Assembly: GCA_031279155.1 (NCBI GenBank)
Contig: JAITJB010000103.1
Location: 1 to 12,899, forward strand
DNA from: Deltaproteobacteria bacterium
GTDB lineage: Bacteria; Desulfobacterota; Desulfarculia; Adiutricales; Adiutricaceae
DNA: 12,899 nt
Reading direction: 5' to 3'
This document shows positions 5,791 to 12,443 of the stretch, one piece after another. Position 1 is the first letter of the stretch. Each line of letters opens with the position of its first letter. The notes beneath the pieces were generated by a model. That model was not told the DNA's origin and did no database searches. It saw nothing but the letters and a program-made list of their open reading frames with translations. A program made the position numbers and the translations under genes.

Positions 5791-7800
5791 ATGTCAGGCG
5801 GCGCTTCGTTTAACCGTAAAGATCAGGCTTCGGTCGATACCCTAAGGATTTTGGCGGTCGAGATGATCGAGAAGGCCAAAAGCGGCCATCCCGGTCTGCC
5901 CTTAGGGGCGGCCCCGCTGGTTTATGTCCTTTGGACCAGGTTTTTAAAGCACGATCCGATGTGTCAGAGCTGGCCGGATCGCGACCGCTTTGTCCTCTCC
6001 GCTGGTCACGGCTCGGCTCTTTTATACGCCTGGCTATATTTGGCCGGGTACGGCCTTAAGCAAACGGATCTGGAAAACTTCCGCCAGTGGGGTAGCCTAA
6101 CCCCAGGGCATCCGGAGTTTGGCCTAACCCCTGGAGTTGAGGTAACGACCGGGCCTTTGGGCCACGGTTTGGCCATGGGCGTGGGACTGGCCATGGCCGA
6201 AAGATCCTTGGCCATCTACTTTAACCGCCCGGGTTTTTCTCTCTTCGATCACTATACCTACGCTCTGGTTTCCGACGGCGACTTAATGGAGGGCGTAGCC
6301 GCCGAAGCGGCCTCCTTTGCCGGGACCCAAGGCTTAGGTAAATTAATTTATCTCTACGACGATAACCAAGTGACCATTGAGGGGTCAACTGACATCGCTT
6401 TTACCGAAGACGTTCGGGCTAGATTTATGGCTTACGGCTGGCAGGTTATCTTGGTAGCCGACGGAGAAAACTTAGTAGATCTAAATGCGGCCATAGAGTA
6501 CGCCAAACTTGAAACCGAAAAGCCCTCGCTCATCATATGCCGTACCGTTATTGGGGCTGGTAGCCCCAAAGCCGGAACTCCCGGGGCCCACGGCGAACCC
6601 TTAGGACCAGAGGCCTTAGCCGCCACCAAGGCTTTTTACGGCTTTAGTGATAAGCCGCCTTTTTTTGTAGACGAAAGAGTTACCAAAAACTTTAAAGTCC
6701 GAGCCGAGGCTCATCGAGAAACTAGGATGCAGTGGGAGGGTTTACTAGCCGAGTATGGCCGCAGGTACCCCGAGCTCTTTGTAGAACTAGGTCGCCGCTG
6801 GCAGGGGGGAATTCCTGAGGGTTTTAACGAGGCCATTAATCCCGACTTTCCGGCTGGCGGCCAGATAGCCACCAGGGCGGCGTCGGGTACGGTTTTAAAC
6901 AAGGTAGCCAAAGTTATGCCAGAGCTCATAGGCGGGAGCGCGGACTTAGCGCCGTCCAATAAAACCAACTTAGACGGCTTAGGATCATTTGGCCCCTTAA
7001 ATCCCACTGGTCGCAACATCCATTACGGGGTCCGCGAGCAGGCCATGGGGGCCGTCATGAACGGCTTATCAGCTCATGGCGGCATAATACCCTACGGCGG
7101 GACCTTTTTGGTTTTTTCCGATTTTCTCCGCCCGGCCTTAAGGCTTTCGGCCTTGATGGGACTTAAGGTCATTTACGTTTTAACCCACGATAGCGTGGGC
7201 GTGGGCGAAGATGGACCGACCCATCAACCGGTGGAGCAAATAGTCGCCTTAAGAGCCATCCCCAACCTTTTAGTCTTAAGACCGGCTGACGCCTACGAAA
7301 CTTCTGGGGCCTGGCGAGTGGCTCTGACCCGCAAGGGGCCGAGCGCCATACTATTATCTAGACAAAACCTTCCGGTCTTAGATCCCATAAAATTTCCAGA
7401 ATTGAGCCAAGGCGTCTTAAAGGGCGGCTATATTTTAAGCGAGCCAGAGGGGGGTAATCCCGAGGCCATTATCATAGCCACAGGTTCAGAAGTATCCTTA
7501 GCCTTAGAAGCTCAAAAGCTCCTAGAGGGCAAAATCAAAGTCAGGGTGGTTTCGCTTATTTCTTGGGAGCTCTTTAACTCTCAAGATCTATCTTACCGCG
7601 AGATGGTCTTGCCGCCTTCTATTACCAAAAGGGTCTCTGTTGAAGCTGGCCGCAGTTTAGGTTGGGAGCGCTATGTTGGGAGCAGAGGAAAAATGCTATC
7701 CATAGAAAGCTTCGGCCATAGCGCGCCAGCAGGCCGGTTATTTAAAGAGCTAGGCTTTACGCCGGAAAACTTAGCCCGATTAGTTGAGGAGCTTTCTTGA
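5791..7800 (+). CDS. tkt: Transketolase
   Basis: A full-length 669-residue transketolase, the thiamine-diphosphate enzyme of the pentose phosphate pathway that moves two-carbon ketol units from ketose to aldose phosphates. Visible features are SGHPG with His33, AGHGS with His73 and GPLGHG (121-126). The ThDP/metal motif runs from GDLMEG (163-168) to NQVTIEG (192-198), and the catalytic glutamate is Glu416 in YGVREQAMG. The C-terminal transketolase domain is present. The start is strongly supported by AAAGGAGGT (5778-5786). It begins 26 bp after the 6-dehydrogenase stop, so the two may be cotranscribed, although a direct pathway link is not obvious. Its stop TGA overlaps the start of endonuclease III. 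No key residue appears missing. Confidence 0.96.
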   Translation: MSGGASFNRKDQASVDTLRILAVEMIEKAKSGHPGLPLGAAPLVYVLWTRFLKHDPMCQSWPDRDRFVLSAGHGSALLYAWLYLAGYGLKQTDLENFRQWGSLTPGHPEFGLTPGVEVTTGPLGHGLAMGVGLAMAERSLAIYFNRPGFSLFDHYTYALVSDGDLMEGVAAEAASFAGTQGLGKLIYLYDDNQVTIEGSTDIAFTEDVRARFMAYGWQVILVADGENLVDLNAAIEYAKLETEKPSLIICRTVIGAGSPKAGTPGAHGEPLGPEALAATKAFYGFSDKPPFFVDERVTKNFKVRAEAHRETRMQWEGLLAEYGRRYPELFVELGRRWQGGIPEGFNEAINPDFPAGGQIATRAASGTVLNKVAKVMPELIGGSADLAPSNKTNLDGLGSFGPLNPTGRNIHYGVREQAMGAVMNGLSAHGGIIPYGGTFLVFSDFLRPALRLSALMGLKVIYVLTHDSVGVGEDGPTHQPVEQIVALRAIPNLLVLRPADAYETSGAWRVALTRKGPSAILLSRQNLPVLDPIKFPELSQGVLKGGYILSEPEGGNPEAIIIATGSEVSLALEAQKLLEGKIKVRVVSLISWELFNSQDLSYREMVLPPSITKRVSVEAGRSLGWERYVGSRGKMLSIESFGHSAPAGRLFKELGFTPENLARLVEELS

Positions 7801-8585
7801 TTTTTAAAAAGCCCAATGCGCCAGATGCAAGTTCTAACGAAAGTTCTGATGTAAGCCAAAATGAAAGCCAATATGCGAGCCAAGATGCGAGCCAAGATGT
7901 CAGCAAAGATGTGAGCCAAGATGTCAGCCAAGATGTGAGCAAAGCCCAAAGTTCAGATGAAAATCAAAGAAAACTGGTCGAAGACACTCTTAAGTATTTT
8001 GACTCTATCTATCCCGAGCCTAAGTGCGGCTTAACTTTCCAAGATCCCTATGAGCTTTTAGTGGCAACTATTCTTTCGGCCCAGTGTACAGATGCGCGCG
8101 TAAATCAAATTACCCCGCACTTATTTAAGGCCTTCCCTAATGTGGAATCCTTAGCAGGCGCTTCTATTGAGGCTATTTTAGATTTAATAAAGAGCTGCGG
8201 CTTATACCGGGCAAAAGCCAAAAATTTAAAATTAACCGCTCAAAAAATCGTGACCGAATTTAAGGGTAAGGTTCCGGGGAAGTTAGAAGACTTAATCACC
8301 CTACCAGGCGTTGGCCGCAAGACGGCCAACGTGGTCTTAGGCGACGCCTTCGGTATCCCGGCTTTAACCGTTGATACCCACTTAGGGCGCCTTAGCCGAA
8401 GGCTTGGCTTTAGCCGCCGTGATGACGCTAACGCTGTGGAAGCCGATCTGATGAAGATAATTCCGCAGCCCCTGTGGACAAGATTTTCCCACCAGGCCAT
8501 TAACCACGGCCGGCAGATCTGCCGAGCCCGAAAACCGGCTTGCATTGACTGTAAGCTTAACCTCTGCCCGTCAAGAGTAATTTAA
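7797..8585 (+). CDS. nth: Endonuclease III with N-terminal SQDV-repeat extension
   Basis: A 262-residue DNA glycosylase/AP lyase that removes oxidised pyrimidines in base excision repair. The catalytic core spans about 58-262. The helix-hairpin-helix LPGVGRKTANV carries the catalytic Lys175, and VDTH carries Asp193. A C-terminal [4Fe-4S] cluster uses Cys242, Cys249, Cys252 and Cys257. The last spacing is four residues, where the family norm is five (C-X6-C-X2-C-X5-C). E. coli Nth has 211 residues; the extra 50 here are a hydrophilic, Ser/Asp/Gln-rich tail with eight Ser-(Gln/Lys)-x-x tetrads (20-51). The TTG start at 7797 overlaps the transketolase TGA in TTGA and is preceded by GAGGAG. No in-frame Met occurs before the core, so translational coupling is likely. 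A later GTG start within the repeat would remove part of the tail. Confidence 0.93.
   Translation: MIFKKPNAPDASSNESSDVSQNESQYASQDASQDVSKDVSQDVSQDVSKAQSSDENQRKLVEDTLKYFDSIYPEPKCGLTFQDPYELLVATILSAQCTDARVNQITPHLFKAFPNVESLAGASIEAILDLIKSCGLYRAKAKNLKLTAQKIVTEFKGKVPGKLEDLITLPGVGRKTANVVLGDAFGIPALTVDTHLGRLSRRLGFSRRDDANAVEADLMKIIPQPLWTRFSHQAINHGRQICRARKPACIDCKLNLCPSRVI
7854..7949 (+). repeat. 12-bp coding tandem repeat in nth (8 copies)
   Basis: Eight in-frame 12-bp units of the form AGCCAAGATGTG, each encoding Ser-(Gln/Lys)-(Asp/Asn)-(Val/Ala) or a close variant, at codons 20-51 of endonuclease III. Units agree at the nucleotide level, including AGC for every serine, not merely at the protein level. 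This points to recent slippage expansion. Because 12 is a multiple of three, copy-number change would lengthen or shorten the tail without breaking the frame. Confidence 0.88.
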
Positions 8586-8609
8586 TAGCTCCAAATCATT
8601 AACTTTTTA

Positions 8610-8638
8610 TGGTCAAACCTTACGGCTTGAGGTATTAT
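8610..8638 (+). promoter_or_regulatory. Candidate sigma70 promoter for the DUF5329/SUMF1-like pair
   Basis: TGGTCA (8610-8615, four of six matches to TTGACA) is followed after exactly 17 bases by TATTAT (8633-8638, five of six matches to TATAAT). The expected transcription start is near 8645, where a perfect hairpin begins, and 52 bases upstream of the secreted-protein start codon. Geometry is good but the -35 is moderate. Confidence 0.45.
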
Positions 8639-8644
8639 AGATTT

Positions 8645-8665
8645 AGTATGCTTGGCATACTTTTT
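8645..8665 (+). terminator. Perfect 7-bp hairpin with T-run after nth
   Basis: AGTATGC (8645-8651) and GCATACT (8655-8661) are a perfect inverted repeat with a three-base loop and a run of five Ts at 8661-8665. It is 60 bases downstream of the nth stop, so it can serve as an intrinsic terminator for the transketolase-nth transcript. The stem is AT-rich and may be inefficient. It coincides with the predicted start of the next transcript and could instead form a stabilising 5' stem there. Confidence 0.55.
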
Positions 8666-8696
8666 CTAGCTTTACCCATCCGCGGAGGTGATAGCT

Positions 8697-9104
8697 ATGA
8701 AGACTAGATATCCAATAGTTACTTTTAAAAAGTGCTCGGTTCTGGTTTTGGTAGTGACTATCTGGCTAGCGGCTAGCTCGGGTGTGGTCTTCGCCCTCGA
8801 TGAAGTTGAAACCGATAAGGTCGAAAAGCTTTTAAGCGACATGAGCGAAGATAGGCATATTATTTTTATCCGCAATAATAAGGGCTATCCCGTTGACAGA
8901 GCCGTAGCGCACTTAAGGAGCAAACTTAGGCAGGCTGGTCACAAGGTAAATACGGTCGAAGAATTTATAGATAACTTGGCCAGTAAGTCATCGATTTCAG
9001 GGGCGCCCTACCTGGTGCATTACCCTGACGGGCGCCAAGAAAATAGCCGCGATTATTTTTACCGGCTATTGGCCCGTCAGAAACAAGCGAAAACTAACAG
9101 ATAA
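8697..9104 (+). CDS. Exported DUF5329-type protein
   Basis: A 135-residue protein with a Sec signal peptide: basic N-region, hydrophobic core 13-30, and a likely cut after VFA (Ala33). The mature part contains FIRNNKGYPVDRAVAHLRSKLR and, later, FIDNLASKSSISGAPYLVHYPDG. I recognise this arrangement (FIRN..., AxxHLRxK, ASKSSxSGxPY) as the DUF5329 family of small periplasmic proteins of unknown function. I place the start at ATG 8697 rather than the GTG at 8688, because the strong site GGAGGTGAT (8684-8692) overlaps that GTG and is correctly spaced for 8697. The next gene, also with an export signal, starts seven bases after the stop, so the two probably form an operon. No catalytic residues can be named. 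Confidence 0.78.
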   Translation: MKTRYPIVTFKKCSVLVLVVTIWLAASSGVVFALDEVETDKVEKLLSDMSEDRHIIFIRNNKGYPVDRAVAHLRSKLRQAGHKVNTVEEFIDNLASKSSISGAPYLVHYPDGRQENSRDYFYRLLARQKQAKTNR

Positions 9105-9111
9105 TAAGATC

Positions 9112-9966
9112 GTGAGTAAAACTATTAATCGTAAATTTTTTAATAGCCGCCTATCTAAGACCGGCAAAATGAGCTTTTTAGCGCGGGTTTTTTTGGCTTT
9201 GGCTATTTTGGATCTTTTAATTGCGCCCTGGGCCTTTGGGCCGGTAAGTAGATCTTTGGCTCAGTCAGATGTTATTAAAACTACCTTAGGCTTTACGTTT
9301 GTTAAGATCCCTGCCGGTAGCTTTACCATGGGCTATGGCGAGGGGTTTTTTGGCGATGGGGAATATGAAAAGCCCGGCCACCAAGTTAAAATCACCAAGG
9401 CTTTTTATTTAAGCGCCTATGAAGTGACTCAGGCTCAGTGGAGCCAGGTCATGGGGACTAATCCCTCTAACCGTAGGCGGGCGCCGACTAACCCGGTTGA
9501 AAACGTCTCTTGGAATGAGGCGAACGAATTTTTAGCCAAATTAAGTCAGATTGATGGCCGCAAATACCGCCTTCCGACCGAAGCTGAGTGGGAGTACGCG
9601 GCCAGATCTGGAAGTAATACCGCCTATCATTTTGGAAATGATCCGGCTAAGCTCTCTGAGTACGGCTGGTGCGGCGAGAGCTTTTTAGAGGGCGGATCGC
9701 ATCCGGTGGGCCAGAAAAAACCCAACGCCTTTGGTCTCTACGATATGAACGGTAACTTATCTGAGTGGGTCGAAGATTGGTTTATGGAAAAGTATTACTT
9801 TGATTCGCCAGCCAATGACCCCAAGGGCCCTGGTTTAGGTACTGACAAAGTCCATCGGGGAGGCGCCTATAATAGCGATCCCAAGGTCTGTCAGTCAGCC
9901 TGGCGGGATTTTGAGGACCCAGCTACTCACAGTGAGTCCATAAGCCTAAGGATAGCTTTCGACTGA
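9112..9966 (+). CDS. Exported SUMF1/FGE-fold protein lacking one catalytic Cys
   Basis: A 284-residue protein of the formylglycine-generating-enzyme (FGE-sulfatase, SUMF1) fold. After a hydrophobic signal segment (21-50, likely cut near SLA-QS) the domain shows IPAGSFTMG (66-74), YEVTQAQW (103-110), NPVENVSWNEA (127-137), RLPTEAEWEYAAR (153-165), GLYDMNGNLSEWVEDW (208-223) and HRGGAY (248-253). True bacterial FGEs have two active-site cysteines after RGGxY. Here the first position is Ser255 and only the second, Cys260, remains, so sulfatase activation by the copper/dithiol mechanism is unlikely. Many secreted members of this fold have other, mostly unknown, roles. No sulfatase is nearby. The GTG start at 9112 has no clear ribosome site; ATG 9169 (residue 20) would give a more typical signal peptide. 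It forms a pair with the DUF5329 gene. Confidence 0.85.
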   Translation: MSKTINRKFFNSRLSKTGKMSFLARVFLALAILDLLIAPWAFGPVSRSLAQSDVIKTTLGFTFVKIPAGSFTMGYGEGFFGDGEYEKPGHQVKITKAFYLSAYEVTQAQWSQVMGTNPSNRRRAPTNPVENVSWNEANEFLAKLSQIDGRKYRLPTEAEWEYAARSGSNTAYHFGNDPAKLSEYGWCGESFLEGGSHPVGQKKPNAFGLYDMNGNLSEWVEDWFMEKYYFDSPANDPKGPGLGTDKVHRGGAYNSDPKVCQSAWRDFEDPATHSESISLRIAFD

Positions 9967-10062
9967 ACTAACCTAACTTGACCAGACTTGACCTGATCTG
10001 ATCTGACCTGACTTGACTTGACCTGACCTGACCTGACCTGACCTAACTTGACCTGACCTAAC
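9963..10062. repeat. 5-bp tandem repeat array, 20 copies
   Basis: Exactly 20 consecutive pentamers based on CTGAC occupy 9963-10062. Variants are TTGAC, CTAAC, CTGAT, CTGAA and CAGAC; four perfect CTGAC units run from 10023 to 10042. The array begins inside the stop codon of the SUMF1-like gene and ends at a run of seven Ts. The unit is not self-complementary, so it is not a terminator stem. Unit conservation is highest in the middle and decays at the ends, as expected for an old slippage array. It lies 50 bases upstream of tag. Confidence 0.9.
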
Positions 10063-10112
10063 TTTTTTTCATTTTCTCGCAAACATCTTTACGCAAACAC
10101 GATAGGCCGATT

Positions 10113-10745
10113 ATGACCAAGGAGCGCTGCCCCTGGGCTAGTGGATTAGATATAGCTATAAAGTATCACGACGAAGAATGGGGCGTCCCTTGCTACGACG
10201 ATTTTAGGCAGTTTGAGTTTTTGGTCCTAGAATCAGCCCAGGCCGGTTTATCATGGAACTTAATTTTAAAAAAGCGCCAGGGCTACCGAGAGGCCTTTGC
10301 CGATTTTGATCCGGTTAAGGTAGCATCTTTTACTCAGGCCGACGTAGAGCGCTTGATAGTCGATCCAGCCATCATCCGAAATCGCCTCAAAATCGAAAGC
10401 ACCATCTCAAATGCCAGGATTTTTTTGGAGCTTAAAGCCAAACACGGGAGCTTTGCCCATTGGCTTTGGGGTTTTGTAGATGGAAAGCCCATAGTAAATA
10501 ACTGGGATGATATTAGTAAGCTACCAGCCAATACGCCTCTGTCAGACGCCATAAGTAAAGAGATGAAAAGGCTCGGCTTTAAATTTATGGGCTCTACCGT
10601 CGTCTATTCCCACCTTCAGGCCACAGGGCTGATTAACGATCACTTAAAGAGCTGTTTTCGCTACCAAGAGATCTTAGAAATGTATAAAGACGCTCCGGAA
10701 TTTGGTGAGGTTACATCTTCTCAGAAGAGCCGGAAAAGAAGGTAG
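10113..10745 (+). CDS. tag: DNA-3-methyladenine glycosylase I
   Basis: A 210-residue Tag family glycosylase that excises N3-methyladenine from alkylated DNA. It aligns by eye along the whole length of E. coli Tag (187 residues), with extra C-terminal residues ending in a basic tail (SRKRR). The zinc ligands are all present: Cys6, His19, and His177/Cys181 in INDHLKSC. Base-pocket residues correspond to Tyr18, Glu40 and Trp48 in YHDEEWGVP and LESAQAGLSW. Late motifs such as RLGFKFMGSTVVYS are also typical. The ribosome site is poor (AGG within GATAGGCCGATT). Two CGCAAACA octamers stand upstream at 10078 and 10092, fourteen bases apart, and could be a regulator site. Its last 25 bases overlap the end of the convergent minus-strand gene. 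Confidence 0.95.
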   Translation: MTKERCPWASGLDIAIKYHDEEWGVPCYDDFRQFEFLVLESAQAGLSWNLILKKRQGYREAFADFDPVKVASFTQADVERLIVDPAIIRNRLKIESTISNARIFLELKAKHGSFAHWLWGFVDGKPIVNNWDDISKLPANTPLSDAISKEMKRLGFKFMGSTVVYSHLQATGLINDHLKSCFRYQEILEMYKDAPEFGEVTSSQKSRKRR

Positions 10746-11638
10746 CTTATGAGCGTTCCCGACTCAACCGAGTAGCGGCTCAGGCCAGCTGGCAAGACCA
10801 CGGCCTGACCGGGGTGGAGTCTATAGTTTTCATTGGAGCCCGAGCTCAGCACCCGGCCCCGGCCCTTGATGGGGCAGATGATCGAGAGCTTCTCGCCCTT
10901 ACCAGAACTAAAAGAAGTGTTAACCAAGGTTAGATCGTATAAGGGGCCCTGGTAGAGGACGCGGTCGCGACCCTCGCAGACGGTCTTAAGGGCCACCGGG
11001 GCCGTCCCGCGTATGGGGATGTCTCGCGGCGGCGGGGTAAAATCCCAAAGGTCCGGGGGCCTATCCCAATCGTAGAGGGTGGCCACCAAGGAGCCGGTAG
11101 GCAGGACCTTTAAGACGGTCATGTTGGGGCCCTGGGCCCTAACTAGGCCCGGGGGCATCAGGAAGCGGTCGCCAGGCTCAACGGAATTTTTTTTAAGCCT
11201 CTCCGGCCAGCTGCCCTCCGACGAAGTCGTCCCGGCAGCCACGTAGCTCTGCGTCCCGGCTTCTAAGACATACCATAATTCATCGTTACTTAAGACTCTG
11301 ACCGGGCCTGGCTCGGCCCCTGTGCGCTCTAGCCTTAAGCTTATGGAAAGGGAGGGGGCGTTGGGGTTTTGCCGGTGGCCGGTCAAACCTATTCCCCAAT
11401 TGGCCTTAAACCAACCCATGATATGGCCCTGGTAGGGCCCGGAAGCTACCACGGTGTTTAGCCCGAAATCCTCGCAAGCCAGCCAGATCTCGCCCCATTT
11501 TTGGTTCTCAGCCTGGCTCGGGGTGTTAAATGAGGTGTGGGCGATAGTCCCCCAGGTTTTCTCGGCCACGATGGGCGCTAGCGGTAGGGGGGCGAGTTTG
11601 ACGGCTGTGGCGGGATCGAGGTAAAAATCGTTGGACAC
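10721..11638 (-). CDS. Phosphomannose-isomerase-like cupin without metal site
   Basis: A 305-residue protein that follows the class I mannose-6-phosphate isomerase (ManA, two-cupin) layout. It shows EKTWG (26-30), KWGEIWLACED (47-57), PSLSISLRLE (95-104), NDELWYVLEAG (118-128), PGDRFLMPPGLVRAQG (155-170), LYDWDR (188-193) and a second cupin ending LHPGQAVVLPAG. In active enzymes the zinc is held by Gln and His of LSVQVHP, the Glu of KTExWYVL and the His of GTVHA. Here the first two are Ser100 and Arg102, the Glu is kept (Glu120) and the last His is Arg167. Three of four ligands are gone, so isomerase activity is improbable; a binding or regulatory role is possible but unproven. It starts at GTG 11638 behind AAGGAAG. 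Composition is somewhat more GC-rich than its neighbours. It overlaps the convergent tag gene by 25 bases. Confidence 0.72.
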   Translation of the reverse strand: MSNDFYLDPATAVKLAPLPLAPIVAEKTWGTIAHTSFNTPSQAENQKWGEIWLACEDFGLNTVVASGPYQGHIMGWFKANWGIGLTGHRQNPNAPSLSISLRLERTGAEPGPVRVLSNDELWYVLEAGTQSYVAAGTTSSEGSWPERLKKNSVEPGDRFLMPPGLVRAQGPNMTVLKVLPTGSLVATLYDWDRPPDLWDFTPPPRDIPIRGTAPVALKTVCEGRDRVLYQGPLYDLTLVNTSFSSGKGEKLSIICPIKGRGRVLSSGSNENYRLHPGQAVVLPAGLSRYSVESGTLISYLLFRLF

Positions 11639-11825
11639 GGGCGGGGTTCTTCCTTGGTATGGGATTTTGGGCCTAGTGAAGAGTTAGACTAAAAAGCGAA
11701 GACAAGCTAAAATTAGCCGCAAGCAGAAAAGCCTAAATGGGTCAAGCCTTAATTTCGGCCCCCCTTTTAAAACGAGACCATTATACAATATTTGATGGCA
11801 ACTATTCACCAGGGTAAAAAAGTTC
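11639..11825. promoter_or_regulatory. Divergent promoter region between the cupin and DUF457 genes
   Basis: A 187-bp gap between outward-facing genes, so at least one promoter should lie here. On the minus strand there is a perfect TATAAT (11785 down to 11780), 142 bases before the cupin start codon, with only a poor -35 at 17-18 bases. On the plus strand TACAAT (11784-11789) overlaps it, also without a good -35. The two divergent -10 candidates share bases, so the two transcripts could compete. No hairpin or repeat of note was seen. Confidence 0.35.
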
Positions 11826-12443
11826 TTGCCTAACTTTGAAACGCACATCGCCGTCGGCGCTTTAACCTCAGCTCTGGCCGTAGCTACGGGCTCAGCCGTT
11901 TTTGGCTGGGATAACGCATCATCCTCGCTAGCTTTTCTGGCCGGCTTATCGGGCTCGATGATTCCGGATCTAGATTCTGATACCTCCAAACCCTTGCGCC
12001 TGAGCGGGGCGGTGGTGGGACTAGGTTTTGCGGCGGCTACCGTGGGTTTTGTGACCTCGAACGGAAAATTTTTAAACCGCCCCTGGCCCCCGGTCGGGGC
12101 CGCCCTGGCCGCCATTGGGGCTTTCTTTTTGTTTAACAGCATCTTTGTGACAATCCTTAAGCGCCGGACCTCCCACCGAGGGCTTTTCCATTCCCTGGCC
12201 GTGCCCTTTCTATATGCCGGCTTGTGGGCCGTTTTTGTCTCCAATATGGGCGGGCGGACGGTCATGGCCGTCTGGTTTTTGGGCCTTTTAGGCGTTTTTT
12301 CCCACCTGATATTAGACGCCGGTAAATCTCTAGCCTTTAATCCCCTTAAAATTGCCACCGACGATCTGGGCGCCTCAACGAGGCTATGGCTCCTTACGGC
12401 TCTGGTCAATTTTTTAGCCTTCACCCGAATGACCCTGCCCTAA
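11826..12443 (+). CDS. Membrane protein of the YdjM/DUF457 metal-dependent hydrolase family
   Basis: A 205-residue multi-pass inner-membrane protein. The family's conserved polar residues are present in order: His7 (NFETHIAVG), the acidic PDLD at 47-50, HRGLFHS at 117-123 and HLILDA with His160/Asp164. E. coli YdjM, a LexA-regulated member, has the same pattern (LLPDID, HRGFTHS, HILAD). Hydrophobic segments lie around 9-27, 33-46, 60-76, 88-110, 123-139, 147-165 and 186-200. These proteins are called membrane-bound metal-dependent hydrolases, but substrates are not established. The start is TTG at 11826, with AGGG at 11811-11814 as a distant ribosome site. A longer reading frame on the opposite strand over the same bases is low-complexity and rejected. 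There is no visible LexA-type site. Confidence 0.82.
   Translation: MPNFETHIAVGALTSALAVATGSAVFGWDNASSSLAFLAGLSGSMIPDLDSDTSKPLRLSGAVVGLGFAAATVGFVTSNGKFLNRPWPPVGAALAAIGAFFLFNSIFVTILKRRTSHRGLFHSLAVPFLYAGLWAVFVSNMGGRTVMAVWFLGLLGVFSHLILDAGKSLAFNPLKIATDDLGASTRLWLLTALVNFLAFTRMTLP

Noticed and set aside
7671..7949. Minus-strand frames with repeated Ile-Leu-Ala or Leu-Thr-Ser-Trp segments, resembling a repetitive membrane peptide
   Set aside because: They are the reverse reading of the 12-bp SQDV repeat in nth and the end of transketolase; the plus-strand genes are certain.
8688..8696. GTG at 8688 as the start of the DUF5329 gene
   Set aside because: It lies inside the strong ribosome binding site GGAGGTGAT, which is correctly spaced for ATG 8697.
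9112..9966. Genuine sulfatase-activating formylglycine-generating enzyme
   Set aside because: One of the two catalytic cysteines is replaced by Ser255 and no sulfatase gene is near.
11684..12424. Minus-strand frame of 246 codons opposite the DUF457 gene
   Set aside because: It is longer than the plus-strand gene but is a basic, Lys/Ala/Pro-rich sequence without any family motif. The plus strand has clear conserved His/Asp motifs and membrane segments.
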